Shown here piece by piece: positions 36,938 through 48,178 of a stretch of DNA of 64,000 bases. Every line of letters begins with the position of its first letter. Positions within the stretch are counted from its first letter, which is position 1. The notes beneath the pieces are model-generated. The model did no database searches and was not told the origin of the DNA. It saw nothing but the letters and a program-made list of their open reading frames with translations. The position numbers and the translations under genes were made by a program. The DNA comes from Hexactinellida sp. DTS-2022 (Eukaryota; Porifera; Hexactinellida), in contig JAPNXP010000007.1 in the NCBI GenBank assembly GCA_028753945.1, positions 4,278,001-4,342,000 of the forward strand. The letters run 5' to 3'.

Positions 36938-37398
36938 CAGGGTTGCCAATCCAATCCAATCGAGAAGATTCTCGATTGCCGATTGCTGCATTTTTCATCG
37001 ATTTGATTGTCGATTGGATTGCTTCGATTTTTTTCGATTTTTTTCGATTGTTTATTTTTTTAATCTCTACGTAATCCCAAATCTAAAATGCTCAATTCGC
37101 GTCAATTAAACCCAATATTGTATGTTTAGGTTTGAAATATTACTGTTTTTGAGATAAAAATTGAGTAACAATCGGAAAAAATCGAAGAATCAATCGAAAA
37201 ATATCGAAGAAACAGTCGTAAATAATCGATGATATTTTGGATTGTCTTTTTCGATTGGATTGCCATCCGAATAATTGATTGACGAAATTTGGATTGTCGA
37301 TTTCGATTGGATTGTCATCTTAATAATCGATTGACGAATTTTGGATTGCCGATTGTCCAAAAATAGCTCGATTGAATTGGATTGGATTGGTAACCCTG
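36938..37398. mobile_element. hAT-like MITE, CAGGGTTGCCAATCC ends
   Basis: 461 bp from CAGGGTTGCCAATCCAATCC to GGATTGGTAACCCTG, with a perfect 8-bp duplication CTTACCAT (36930-36937 and 37399-37406). The interior is rich in ATTGATCGATTTT-like words in both orientations. Confidence 0.92.
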
Positions 37399-38239
37399 CT
37401 TACCATGCACAGGATCACATTTATTCTATGATTTGTCACTTTCCATTGATAAGAGAACTTTTGGTGACGAATTGTCCCAAAAGTACATGATATCTATTTT
37501 CAGATCTTAAAATCTTAGTATCAACTATAATTGTTAACAATACACTGGCACCTCATCTCCTTCTGCCAATATTGCTTAATATGGAGGCAATATACATTTT
37601 ATAGTGGGTCTTAAAATTTGACCGGACCGAATTTGTCAATTTATCGGAATTATGATAAATTTGGTCCAGCCAGACAAATATGTCATAACAGGTCTCTTTG
37701 AATTATATTCTTGAATTTTACCTCAATAATTAATTCTGCGATGCTTGAGTTTTAATGCCTCTTAGATAATTCCTGTTCTTAATATTCATATGATAGATAG
37801 ACAGGCTTTGTACTCCTAGAAAGGTAATTCGGGAAACCAGGTAGAATACAATCCCCTTAGAGGGAATCAAGAAAAACTAAAGGAAAATTTGGCTCAAAGG
37901 GCTTATTTTAATTCAATACATTTTAGGTATCCCAGCTTTTTAATAATGAGAAATATTTATTAGAACACATCTGCCAACTTGTAACAATCAAATTCCTGGA
38001 TGCATGCTAAGAATTCGTTGAAAATCGCGATCGGTCCACTTGGATTATTTTTGGATCTGTTCCTGAAGTTTATAACATAATTCCAAATACCTAATGTCGT
38101 CGAAAATTAATATTAATTAACAATTAATTAATTTTACATAGTTAGTATCGTAGTAATACAGTATCGGAATAACATATGAAGCCCGTAGTCCGTGCCACCG
38201 TTCAGGAGATTACTGCGGCCCTGGGCCCCCAGGTATGCC

Positions 38240-38385
38240 CAGAGGCGGCGCCAGGATTTTCAGGTAGGGGAGCTTTGGGGGGACCAGGGAGGATTTTAGG
38301 GGGGGCTACACTGTACAACACTGTTATTCTAGGGGGGGGCAGCCTCATAAGGTGGGGCCATGGCTCCCCCCTGGTTCCGCCACTG
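38240..38385. mobile_element. hAT-like MITE, CAGAGGCGGCGCCAGG ends
   Basis: 146 bp ending CCTGGTTCCGCCACTG, with a perfect 8-bp duplication GGTATGCC (38232-38239 and 38386-38393). Strong G bias on the top strand. Confidence 0.92.
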
Positions 38386-38415
38386 GGTATGCCATAAGCT
38401 GTGTATTAGTAAGTA

Positions 38416-41400
38416 GGTTCCCCAGGGAATACAGACAATTCGTGACTGACAATTTGTGACAGAGACAGATCTAGTCAATTTTTACTGCGATTACATAATG
38501 TATAACTAATAATCCTAAAATCTCATCAACGAAGTACTGTGTCTATTATTTAAATAATTCAGAATTATGATTTGAATCATGTTGAATATTTATCTAATTC
38601 TAATACTATCATGTACGTGTGTTTAAAAACGTGAAGAAGAAACTAAATAAATAATGATGCTAATATGAAGATAATAATATAAATGACGATAAACGTATGA
38701 AGATATAAATAATTAAGTTGCAATAACTAACTCGAAAATCCAAATCTGTTGCAATTCCTTTCAAGAATTCCAACTTGAGGCGACTCAAATAGCCGTCTAT
38801 CAAATTTTTCATTATCCATATAACACTTTCTTTTTGGAGGATTTCCACGCACTAAGATAGAAGGCGTGCTTAATTTCAGTCAAACCCTGCTCCTTTTTCA
38901 AAACTTCAATAAATTTCCATATAGAAGGATGTTGACAAGACATTAAGTTGTTAAATCCTCTACTGCGTTAGTAGTTCTTGAGATTCCATGATGAACTAGA
39001 TTGTGATTATTCCACATTTCTATAGGAAACATACTTGGAATTGCATAGAACTGGCTATATGACGAACAATATACGTCGATTCAAAATATGATGCTAACTC
39101 ATATGCCTCAGGTGGGATTCCCATGAATAATTCGCTAAATAAATTTGATTTTTGTGTAAAGAAAATATTCCATAAACGCATTGATTGCGGCTTTTTCAAA
39201 ATCAACAATCATGTGCGAAGGGCAAGCGGTTGGGCATAATTCCTTTATCTTTCTCCACATCGTTCTGAGATATTTTCAGATTTGCATGGTAATAGCACAT
39301 ATAGACTTGGCAAGAGATGCCCATTTTCAAAAGGATCAGGGCCCCCTTTCAAGACATGAACAACATAAAGTTGATACAAGATATTTGGAGCAATTTCAAG
39401 GTCGTTCAGGTAGGTAGGTTCGGGTGGGACATTTGCAGCCCTTCTAAATGATCTACATATAGTTTTCTTCAAACTACGTATCCAATTTGAGTAGATCAAC
39501 AACTGAAGCATCACACAAATTAGTTACTTGGGAGGCAACGATTGAGTGAGTTGGTTCTTGTGTTTCCGATGCTCTTCGTTTAGCTCCTGATATGAGTTAA
39601 ATTAATTACAATTAAATATTTGCTAATTAGATTCATGTCAAATAATACACTAAATGGAGCAGTAGTTGATCCGTGTCTGGAATGTGGCCAAACGGTACGA
39701 CCAATGCAGGAAGCGATTCAATGTGAAAATTGTTCATTCTGGCAGCATCGCACATGTAAAACTGGCATCACACGTCATTGTTATCAGAGAGCGGTAAGAG
39801 GAGGAGAAGAAATAGTGTGGCCACTTTTGGAAAGTACTTGCCACTTTTGGAAAGTAAAAGAGTATCACCACTTTCTATTCAAGAAAAAAGTTGTGCCCTA
39901 TCATATGAGCAAATCAGTTCACCCGTTGATTTTTCAAACCCATCCATTGCGCATTCCCCAAATCAATTAACTCAAGATCTAACTAATGATCAGATCTTCG
40001 ATGATTCAGACGAAATCGATATCCCTAATATTTCGAACGAAAATACAAACTTATTTCCACATTTTGTTATTCCAGATGCTTTACAAGAATCCTCACTTGA
40101 CGGGTCTATTTTAGAATCTGGTAACACCCAAACTGATGATAACCCGACATTCCGTGTTATTACAAACTCCTCACAGAAGGGAAAAGATCTGTTGATAGAG
40201 AAGGTTGGGTATTCCTACACATTCCGGCGCCACGTATTATGACTTATGAGGTGTGGGTGTAGTGGGTGTCAATGTCCAAGCACCGCTTCATTTCCTTGAG
40301 GCAGTGGGTGTCCGGACACCCCGGACACCCCCGGTGGCGCTGGCCCTGCTGAGTACATAATAAAACTTCGCAGGAACATGGTAAACTATTGGCGTTGTAG
40401 CGTACGTAATAAGTCTTCGATTTGTCCAGCAACGATTATTCAACGCGGTAATTTGTTTACTCGTGGGATCAATGCCCATAACCATTTAACAAATCCAGAA
40501 GTAAAATTTAAGCCAGAGATAAAGGTATTCGTAATAAATAGAGCCAAACGTGGAATAATTGTTCCTGCTGCTGAAATACACGTAGTCGAAAATGCACTCG
40601 TACCTTATACAAATAATTTACATCAGGGCTTCCAAGTCAACTAATCTACGAGCTGCAATCGCGCCAGACAGGCTATTCGACCTCAAGATCCCGTTGACTT
40701 AGACTTCGAAATTAATATGGACTATATTCCTGGAAACTTTTTACATGGAGACATCAAGGTTGATGAACGAAGACATCTCATATTTGCTACTGACCAAATG
40801 ATAAATATTTTATGCAGGGCTAAAACGTAGTATTTGGACGGGACATTTAAAATCGTTAAGGAACCATTTACCCAGCTATTTTCTATTCATGCTTTCGTGA
40901 AATCTGACAGCTCAATTAAGCAGCTACCATTAGTGTTTGTTCTAATGTCGGGAAAACGCAAAAGTATTGAATAAGGTATTAGGATCTCTTCCCGGTGCAC
41001 CAGCTGTTAGAAGTGCAGTGATAGATTTTGAATTGGCTTTATGGAAAGCTTTTCCAAAAGTATACCCAGGAGTGGTACTTCAAGGTTGTTCCTTCCATTG
41101 GACACAGGTAGTATGGAGAAAGATTCAACTCTTAGATTTGCAGTCACAATACATGAATAACAATTAAACCCATGACTTTTGTCGAAGATTAATGGCTCTA
41201 CTAATTCTTCCATGCGAGCACATAGAACCTGCCTTCAGAAATCTAGAAGACCGCGCCAGTAATGATAGTATTGAACATCAACTGACAACTTATATACACG
41301 TAGATAATACATGGATTTTCAATCAAACTGTACGTACCAATAACAACGTCGAAGGATGGCATTTAAGAATTAATATTAGAGCTCGAAGAGGTCAATTGCA

Positions 41401-42335
41401 GTTTTATGTTCTGATAGAGCTTTTATATAAAGAGTCTTAAATAATCACACTTGCAACTACATCTAGTTTCTCAAAAAGATATCAAAGGTTAACTTACAAG
41501 AAAATGCAGGCTGCAATATTCACTCTATGGGAAAAATATTCACAAGGGACAGTATCAGCTAGTCAAATGTTACGCGCTTGCTCTATGCTTAATGGACCTC
41601 AATTATAACAAATCATACTAATAGGTCATTTTATTTATCTATTTTATATTTGTATTCACTATCATTAAGTCTCATTTTGTTATTTCCTTATTAATAATAA
41701 TTAAATTTTCTTACATTGTTTGTTTTTACTGTGCCAACTATACTTAGTATAATGGCACAGTATTGAAATTAGGTAGATAGTTATTGAGACTGTGGCTATT
41801 TTGGTTTGTGGCCGTTTTGAGTAGAAACCGTTCATTCGTCCTTTTTGTTATTACCGATCTTGTAGTATGTATCCTTGCTTTGCATGAGTTTCTCACTACG
41901 CATTGCCATTGGGAATTATGCATGGATGCCTTTCTCTATCTTCTTAATTTTAACCTCTGCTGCATTATGAAGTAGTCCTGAAGCGGATATATTAACATTA
42001 TTTCTTTCAGGACTAGTTTCGGATGAAAGGTCCACATCTCAATCTTCAAGAGATGATGTTCTGCTGATTGAATGTTTAGAGCTATCTGTTCTTGATACAT
42101 TTCTAAAGTGGAATGTATGAACCTGAAGGATTCCAATTTTGTAAATACTATATCCCTGTGTTCCAAACAATTGTTTCATCCTGTACTATCGAGATAATAA
42201 AAAGTTCGAAAAATGAAATTCCTGACAATATTAGTAAACAATTAAATATAAGAACAATGTAACTTCACACAATTTACTTTCTAGGCATTCATATTTGTAT
42301 TTGTCACGAATTGTCTGTCTTCCGTTCCCCAGATA
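38416..42335 (+). mobile_element. FLYWCH-MULE DNA transposon 1, decayed
   Basis: The outer parts are inverted: ACAGACAATTCGTGAC near 38430 and its complement near 42305, each next to a GGGGAA-type word. Between them lies a transposase relic on the plus strand (39640-41610). Boundaries are estimated; I found no sure 9-bp duplication. Confidence 0.65.
39640..41610 (+). pseudogene. MULE transposase with PHD-like and FLYWCH fingers
   Basis: In order: a PHD-like Cys-rich module (CLECGQTVRPMQEAIQCENC then FWQHRTC, 39670-39760), a split FLYWCH zinc finger (EKVGYSYTFRRH, then YWRCSVRNKSSICPA, about 40195-40440), and the MULE catalytic domain. There YLDGTFK gives the first Asp, AVIDFELALWKAF the second, GCSFHWTQVVW the conserved C-x2-H helix, and TNNNVEGWH the Glu. 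The coding sequence changes frame several times (for example near 39790 and 40650) and has stops at about 40829 and 40970. About 130 bases with CCGGACACCCC repeats separate the two FLYWCH halves. It is a dead copy of a transposase that binds and cuts element ends. Confidence 0.85.
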
Positions 42336-42491
42336 ATTTATAGGATCTGCAATGGTTCATAAAAAGAATTGGTTATTAATTTAGATTTAGAGAGTGAAGA
42401 AAGTAAGCTAATATTATAGAAATAATAAATAAAGGCAGTGATTCCAATACTGGGCCACTATACTATAGTATAGTCGGCACAGTAAAAAGGT
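41728..42491. repeat. Pair of ACTGTGCCGACTATAC hairpin motifs
   Basis: ACTGTGCCAACTATACTTAG then TATAATGGCACAGT (41731-41764) is self-complementary. An inverted sister motif (GGGCCACTATAC ... GTCGGCACAGT) is at about 42452-42485. Similar motifs at 17782-17830 and 49655-49700 suggest a small mobile hairpin. Confidence 0.5.
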
Positions 42492-42806
42492 AAAGGAGAA
42501 ATACAATGAATTACATACGTATAATTCTGCTTGTTGAAATCTGAAATTATTGATGAATAGGAAACTATCTATTACTGACATACCAGCACTGTATATAAGA
42601 TTGGTAGTATTTGAGTTATGGCTCATTTGAGGTAATAGACTATTTCTTGGCAACCGAGGAAGTTTAGTATTTCATTCATAATTTCGATATAAGTGAAACT
42701 TCTATTTCAAAACAGGAAGAGAATGAAAACTTATATCTTCAACACAGACTGATCCATCGAAAACAATATTTCCCCACCCTTGTTGATATACAGGTATATA
42801 TAGTAC

Positions 42807-43669
42807 AGTGCAACCTCTATAAGTGGGGTTTCTTTAAATGGGGAACCTCTATAAGCGGGGGAATTTTGGCCCATTATCGTTCATTTCCTTCCAAAGATCC
42901 TCTATAAGCGGGGAATGGGGGACCTTAATTATAAAGGAATTAGTATCCCCATACAAAATGACCTCTATAAATGGGGGAGATGGACAAATTCTAACATAAT
43001 ATACTTATAAATTATGCTGCATTTCTAATAAATACACTCTAAAAGTTCTACAGAATAAATATTTTTGATGGCTCTACTCTAATGATTATTAAGAAATCAT
43101 CGGCGGTGGCTCAGAATTTAACTAAATTGTCAAAATATACAAATACTGGCTAGAACTTACATTAATGACCAGTAATGGATGTGTTATAAGTATATATTTC
43201 ATAATATGACCATATGTAGTGTCTATCAGAGTGGACCATGGGTCGATGGGTCATGGGTCATGGGTCACGGCTCCGTGACCCATGACCCATGAGGCCATGA
43301 CCCATTTGGAATTTCAATGTCATCTTCAGTTAAAATACGTTTCACTCATCATCATTATTATTATTATAACATTGATGTGCATTGACATACTAAACATATT
43401 CGACATTGCAACAAGTAGGTTTGTTGAGGTATTTAAACTGTTATTCTGTTAATGTTACATTATAGTATTTAGATATTTAAAATTGTTTGATGGGTCAATG
43501 GGTCACTCGATGGGTCAATGGGTCACTCGATGGGTCAATGGGTCATGGGTCACCAATGTTGACCCATGGTCCACTCTGGTGTCTATCCATTGAAAATTAT
43601 AACTGGGGAATGGGGGGGCAATTCAAATTTTGCCCGTCCCAAGCTCCCCCACTTATAGAGGTTGCACTG
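42807..43669. mobile_element. pogo-like element, CAGTGCAACCTCTATAAG ends
   Basis: 863 bp, TA-flanked. CAGTGCAACCTCTATAAGTG and CACTTATAGAGGTTGCACTG form perfect inverted ends. CCTCTATAAGCGGGG words are repeated inside. A hAT-like MITE (43227-43578) is nested within. Confidence 0.92.
43227..43578. mobile_element. hAT-like MITE built of ATGGGTC words
   Basis: 352 bp with ends CAGAGTGGACCATGGGTC / GACCCATGGTCCACTCTG and a perfect 8-bp duplication GTGTCTAT (43219-43226 and 43579-43586). Both end regions are clusters of ATGGGTCA repeats. Confidence 0.93.
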
Positions 43670-43884
43670 TAGTATGAATCCTGAAGGACCTAGACAATCC
43701 TAAAGCAGATTAATCTGAACACAGGACTTTTATGGCATCTACTCTGAACGAACTGAACGAACGCCAACGGTTGCTTGAACGGCTGTTGAACTAACTGAAC
43801 GCATGAATTGAACGAACTGAAAGAACTAAACTGAATATCGATAATTAGTAATACTGAATCATTAATCCATACATAGAATCTAAA

Positions 43885-44699
43885 GGGGGCTGACTGAATA
43901 GTGGAATCTAGGGTGACTGAATGGTGGAATCTAGTGGAATTACTAAATTTTAGTGGAATTGACTGAACGGTGGAATTGAGTAGATTTTCTAAAAAACGAC
44001 TGAACAGTGGAATCGAGTGGAATCTTTGACTGAATAGTGGAATCGAGTGGAATTTGACTGAATAGTGGAATCAAGTGGAATTTGACTGAATAGTGGAATC
44101 GAGTATAATTTGATTAAATTGTTAAACACTACTTATCTGCTATAAGCTACGTGTGTATCATATTACGTTAATTTTCGCCCATGTAAAATTTTTGCAACGA
44201 TTAAACTAGTGTTGTGCATGAAGTGGTACAATATGATACTAGTATATTAGTTAGTATTCTTACTAATCATCTCTATTGAACTGCCCAATGAATACTAACT
44301 GGATTCGTAAAGGAATTGTTGATAAATAATCTTTATAAGATGTGTCTTAATAACATGGTAACAAAGCCTAACAAATAAATACTAATGAGTTACTATTAGG
44401 CTTTGTTACCATGTTATTTAGACACATCTTATAAACATTATTTATTTACATTTTACATGGGCGAAAATTAACGTAATATGATACACACGTAGCGTATAGC
44501 ATATACGTAGTGTTTAATTAACAATTTAATCAAATTCCACTCGATTCCACTATTCAGTCAAATTATACTCGATTCCACTATTCAGTCAAAGATTCCACTC
44601 GATTCCACCGTTCAGTCAATTCCACTAAAATTTAGTAATTCCACTAGATTCCACTAGGTTCCACTGGATTCCACTAGATTCCACTATTCAATCAGCCCC
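43885..44699. repeat. 815-bp palindromic element of GACTGAATAGTGGAATC units
   Basis: Ends GGGGGCTGACTGAATAGTGG and CCACTATTCAATCAGCCCC are inverted. Both arms hold many GACTGAATAGTGGAATC units and then ACGTAATATGATACACACGT-type sequence. The left arm has about 145 extra bases (44186-44330). A second perfect-looking hairpin (GTAACAAAGCCTAA and complement) forms the centre. Confidence 0.75.
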
Positions 44700-45521
44700 A
44701 AATATAAATATATCACTAGAAAAGTAAAATATAAATTGATCGCCACTTATACCTGCTTTTCATACCTAATAACCACCACCAACTCATCTGAACTGAACGA
44801 ACTGAACGAACGAACGAACAATTGAACGAACTGAACGAACTAAACGAACGCTGGCCCGCCACTGGTGTTGAAGTTAGGAGGTGAACGTGAACGAACTGAA
44901 CGTGCGTTAATTTGAGATGAACTGAATTGGGTTTATTCTATCCGTTCGTAAAGCTTTCATTCCCTGGAAGTTACCTATTCCGGATAGATCAGAACTAGCC
45001 CAGTTTACATAAAATTGATAGTCTGTGAGTTATGGTTCATTTTAGGAATTATACATATCCCTGGAAACCGAGGAATGTGTCAACATTCCATTTAGAATTT
45101 AAATATATTTCGTTTACAAAGTCCTGGGCATCATCATGTTCCAATAATGAACATTTATAACGCGTTTAACTATGGTAAAAGCAGGTTATTAAAACACGAT
45201 ATTTCTCACCCAAAATAGCGATTACGTAATCATATGGTGAAGTAGCACAATTCTGAAGGATGCTATTGCTATGTATACCTTGACACCAAGTTCCTATATA
45301 GTTATAGTACATTTATGACGTATATCATTACAAGTTATGGAGATAAATATAAATAACCTATTTATCCTGGTATAATCAGTGGTATGGCGGTACTATGGCC
45401 TTATATAATAGGTCACGATACAACAGAAATTTTTTGACCATACCACGTACTACTAAGCGTAAAGGGATTCTATTGATTAATTATTCATAGCTTTATTCAA
45501 TATTAGCAACGCGAGTGACTT
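44700..45521. other. Upstream region of Ku80
   Basis: A (GAACGAACT)n-type simple repeat lies at 44780-44930, with a similar one at 43745-43840 on the far side of the palindrome. From 45000 to the ATG the sequence is plain AT-rich and must hold the Ku80 promoter; I could not define it. Confidence 0.55.
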
Positions 45522-47708
45522 ATGGCTAAAGACCTGATTGTTCTCTGTATCGACACTGGACCTTCTATGGGAATAAAGTTGAGAGCAGGCAAAGATGAAT
45601 CGCCTCTTAGCTTGAGCGTTAGAATAGCCACTACAATGCTTGAACAAAAGATATTCTACCCATCTAAAGATGAATTCGCTCTTGTACTATTCAGCACGAG
45701 TGGGACTGCTAACGATTTAGCTGACGGAGACGGTAGCTATGCTAACATATCTGTTGTACAGAAATTCTCTCAACCGGATTTATCACTGTTGCGGTATTTG
45801 ATGGAAGAAGTCCGTACCTCTGATGTGTCATCTGATTTCATAGACGCACTCATTGTCTCTTTAGATTTGTTCCAGGCAAGCTCTGGCCGTATCAACGAAA
45901 AGAAAATATTCATGTTCACAGACGCTGGTTGTCATTTCGATGATCAGGGTCAGCTTGACCAGGTGTTAACAGGACTAATTAAACACAGTATAGATCTAAC
46001 TATAATTGGGCCCGACTTATCAATGTCATCTGATAATACATTTAATGGATCTGGACCTGATACACCACATTTATTCCCTGGAGATAGTAAGCAGGAGAAA
46101 ATGGATCATCGAACTAAAGCACAGCGAGCGGGAGAAGAAGTACTGAAGAGAATAATTTCGCAAGGAGATTTCGCAGGTTTCTCCTTCACAGATGCACTGA
46201 AAGCACTCACTCATATAAAGAAAACTCAACTCCGTCAGACAACTGTATTCCGTGGAGAAATTGAAATAGGACCTGACTTAAAGATTCCAACCCATGCATA
46301 TCTACGTGTGAAGGAAAATAAGGTATCTTCTTGGAAGAAGCTTTCAGCTATTTCTCAATGCTCAACCAACCCGGGTACAATGGAGGTTACGCTATCACGC
46401 AGTTACCATCTCGGAGACGAAGAACAGACGGAAATATCAAAAGATCAAATGGTGAAAGGCTTTCGTTTTGGAAAGAATTTGATTCCTTTCGCTTCCTATG
46501 ATACTGTCTCTACAACTGAAGATAATATGAAATGTCTACAAGTTGTAGGGTTTTGTCAGTGTGACTATATAAAGCGACATCACTATATTGGGGACAGCAT
46601 AGTTACATTTGTGCCTCCTGTTAGTCAAGGTTCTCAAGGATTTTCTGCATTAGCACAAGCTCTTTATGAGACTAACTGTACAGCTATTGTTAGATATTGT
46701 TTTAGGAAAAACGCCAATCCTAAACTTGGTTGTTTATTGCCTCATATCCGCCCCGACTATACCGAGCTTCTCTTCTATCAACTTCCCTATGCTGAAGATA
46801 TTCGTGAATTCACTTTCGCTAGTTTGGATGAATCTGGACATTCGCATCAGGAGATAGATTGTATGGATGAGTTTCTGAAGTCAATGGATCTTAGCAATGC
46901 CTTCATTGACTCTGCAGGTGATTGTTGTGAAGCCTTTGAACCCAAGTATGTTCCCAATCCACATATCCATCGGTTATTTCAGTGCACTTCTTACAGAGCA
47001 GTTACCAATAGCTATGATCTCCCTCAGCTTGATCCGATAATCAATGATTATTTGAATCCTACGTTTCCAAATCGCGCAAATATGAATGATTACTTACATA
47101 AAGTACAGACTCTCTGTCCTCTCAGCGATGTTGGTACTAAGAAAGTTGATAAATCTGATATATTCAAGAAGGATATTGAGACTGGTGTGACACCTGTGAG
47201 TGATACACCATTTGAAACTATGGATATTGATGAAACATTATCCATTGAAATATCAAAAGTTGGTAGTATCAATCCAGTTAGTGATTTTGAAGAATTAACT
47301 AAGAAGCCAGGCTTATTCAATTTAGCCTGTGATCAAATGCAGGACTGTGTTGTATCATTGGTCAGGGAAAGTTTCGGAGATCAAAACTATCCTAAAGCAA
47401 TCTCTTGCATACAATCCTATAGACAGGTAAGTATACGTCTAAACAAGCCTGAAAAGCTGAATGCATTTCTGAAATCTTTGCGTGGGAGCATTATCGGAAA
47501 TTCTGATAGTACACAACGACATCAAGCATTTCTATCTTTGCTAATTAAAGAGGGAACAACGCTAATCACCAAACAGGAATGTGAATGTGACGTCACTACG
47601 GAAGATGCGGACTTATTTATAAAATCGTTAGAGAGCATGTCTGGCTATATGGATATGAAGGATGAGACACAGGATGATGAAGTAGATGATTTGTTAGAGA
47701 ATATGTAG
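45522..47708 (+). CDS. XRCC5: Ku80 (XRCC5), single exon
   Basis: Ku80 pairs with Ku70 to form the ring that threads onto DNA ends and starts non-homologous end joining. The intact 728-residue frame (human 732) aligns along its whole length. The N-terminal vWA-like domain (1 to about 220) has DEFALVLFSTSGT and DFIDALIVSLDLF. The beta-barrel core and bridge (about 235-510) has KGFRFGKNLIPF and NPKLGCLLPHIRPDY; FQCTSYRAV lies at about 480. The C-terminal helical domain (about 580-690) has GSINPVSDFEEL and GTTLITKQE. The tail DDEVDDLLENM matches human GGDVDDLLDMI, the DNA-PKcs-recruiting motif. There is no intron, whereas vertebrate XRCC5 has many. The ATG at 45522 aligns with the family start. 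It lies 9.5 kb downstream of PARP1 on the same strand. It looks fully functional. Confidence 0.96.
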   Translation: MAKDLIVLCIDTGPSMGIKLRAGKDESPLSLSVRIATTMLEQKIFYPSKDEFALVLFSTSGTANDLADGDGSYANISVVQKFSQPDLSLLRYLMEEVRTSDVSSDFIDALIVSLDLFQASSGRINEKKIFMFTDAGCHFDDQGQLDQVLTGLIKHSIDLTIIGPDLSMSSDNTFNGSGPDTPHLFPGDSKQEKMDHRTKAQRAGEEVLKRIISQGDFAGFSFTDALKALTHIKKTQLRQTTVFRGEIEIGPDLKIPTHAYLRVKENKVSSWKKLSAISQCSTNPGTMEVTLSRSYHLGDEEQTEISKDQMVKGFRFGKNLIPFASYDTVSTTEDNMKCLQVVGFCQCDYIKRHHYIGDSIVTFVPPVSQGSQGFSALAQALYETNCTAIVRYCFRKNANPKLGCLLPHIRPDYTELLFYQLPYAEDIREFTFASLDESGHSHQEIDCMDEFLKSMDLSNAFIDSAGDCCEAFEPKYVPNPHIHRLFQCTSYRAVTNSYDLPQLDPIINDYLNPTFPNRANMNDYLHKVQTLCPLSDVGTKKVDKSDIFKKDIETGVTPVSDTPFETMDIDETLSIEISKVGSINPVSDFEELTKKPGLFNLACDQMQDCVVSLVRESFGDQNYPKAISCIQSYRQVSIRLNKPEKLNAFLKSLRGSIIGNSDSTQRHQAFLSLLIKEGTTLITKQECECDVTTEDADLFIKSLESMSGYMDMKDETQDDEVDDLLENM

Positions 47709-47789
47709 TGGTGTACGGACAGCTTATATTATTTATCATAGAATTGGGGATTATTTTAGTTCATTCTTGAATTTCAGTTGATTTGATTC

Positions 47790-47795
47790 AATAAA
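47790..47795 (+). terminator. XRCC5: Candidate Ku80 poly(A) signal
   Basis: AATAAA about 82 bases after the Ku80 stop codon, followed by a T-rich stretch. Confidence 0.55.
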
Positions 47796-48178
47796 TTTTA
47801 TTTCAATTATTTGACAATTGTTGAACTTCGTCGTCTATTATTAATCAATTTAATCTTGGGCTGACTATTTTCTGAATTTTCATTGTGCCATGTCACTGCA
47901 TGAGAATCATTTTTTTGGTTACTTTAAATTTAGGATTAACAAGCTCTTATAATAGCTTACATTGTCCTTAGTTTAACGTTAAACTATCAGAATACACTCG
48001 AACCTCCTGGAGTTTAATGACAAATTATTAAATTTCTTAAATTATCCACAAACCTTTAAAAACATCGTTTTTGTTTTTGAATGATTCTTGAAATATGGAT
48101 TAGACACTTTGGGATTCCACATGTACTAATCATTGTATTTCTGAGATCCGGGAAACCCCTCCCACTTACGGGCACCCT

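Larger units (their letters stand above)
36044..38415. other. Intergenic region after PARP1
   Basis: No gene. An inverted-repeat element spans about 36655-37700: the outer words CCGGCTGGACCAAATTT / AAATTTGGTCCAGCCAG and the inner words TTGGCAGAAGGAGATGAGGT / ACCTCATCTCCTTCTGCCAA are complementary. A 461-bp hAT-like MITE sits within its loop. A small GC-rich hAT-like MITE lies at 38240-38385. Confidence 0.65.
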
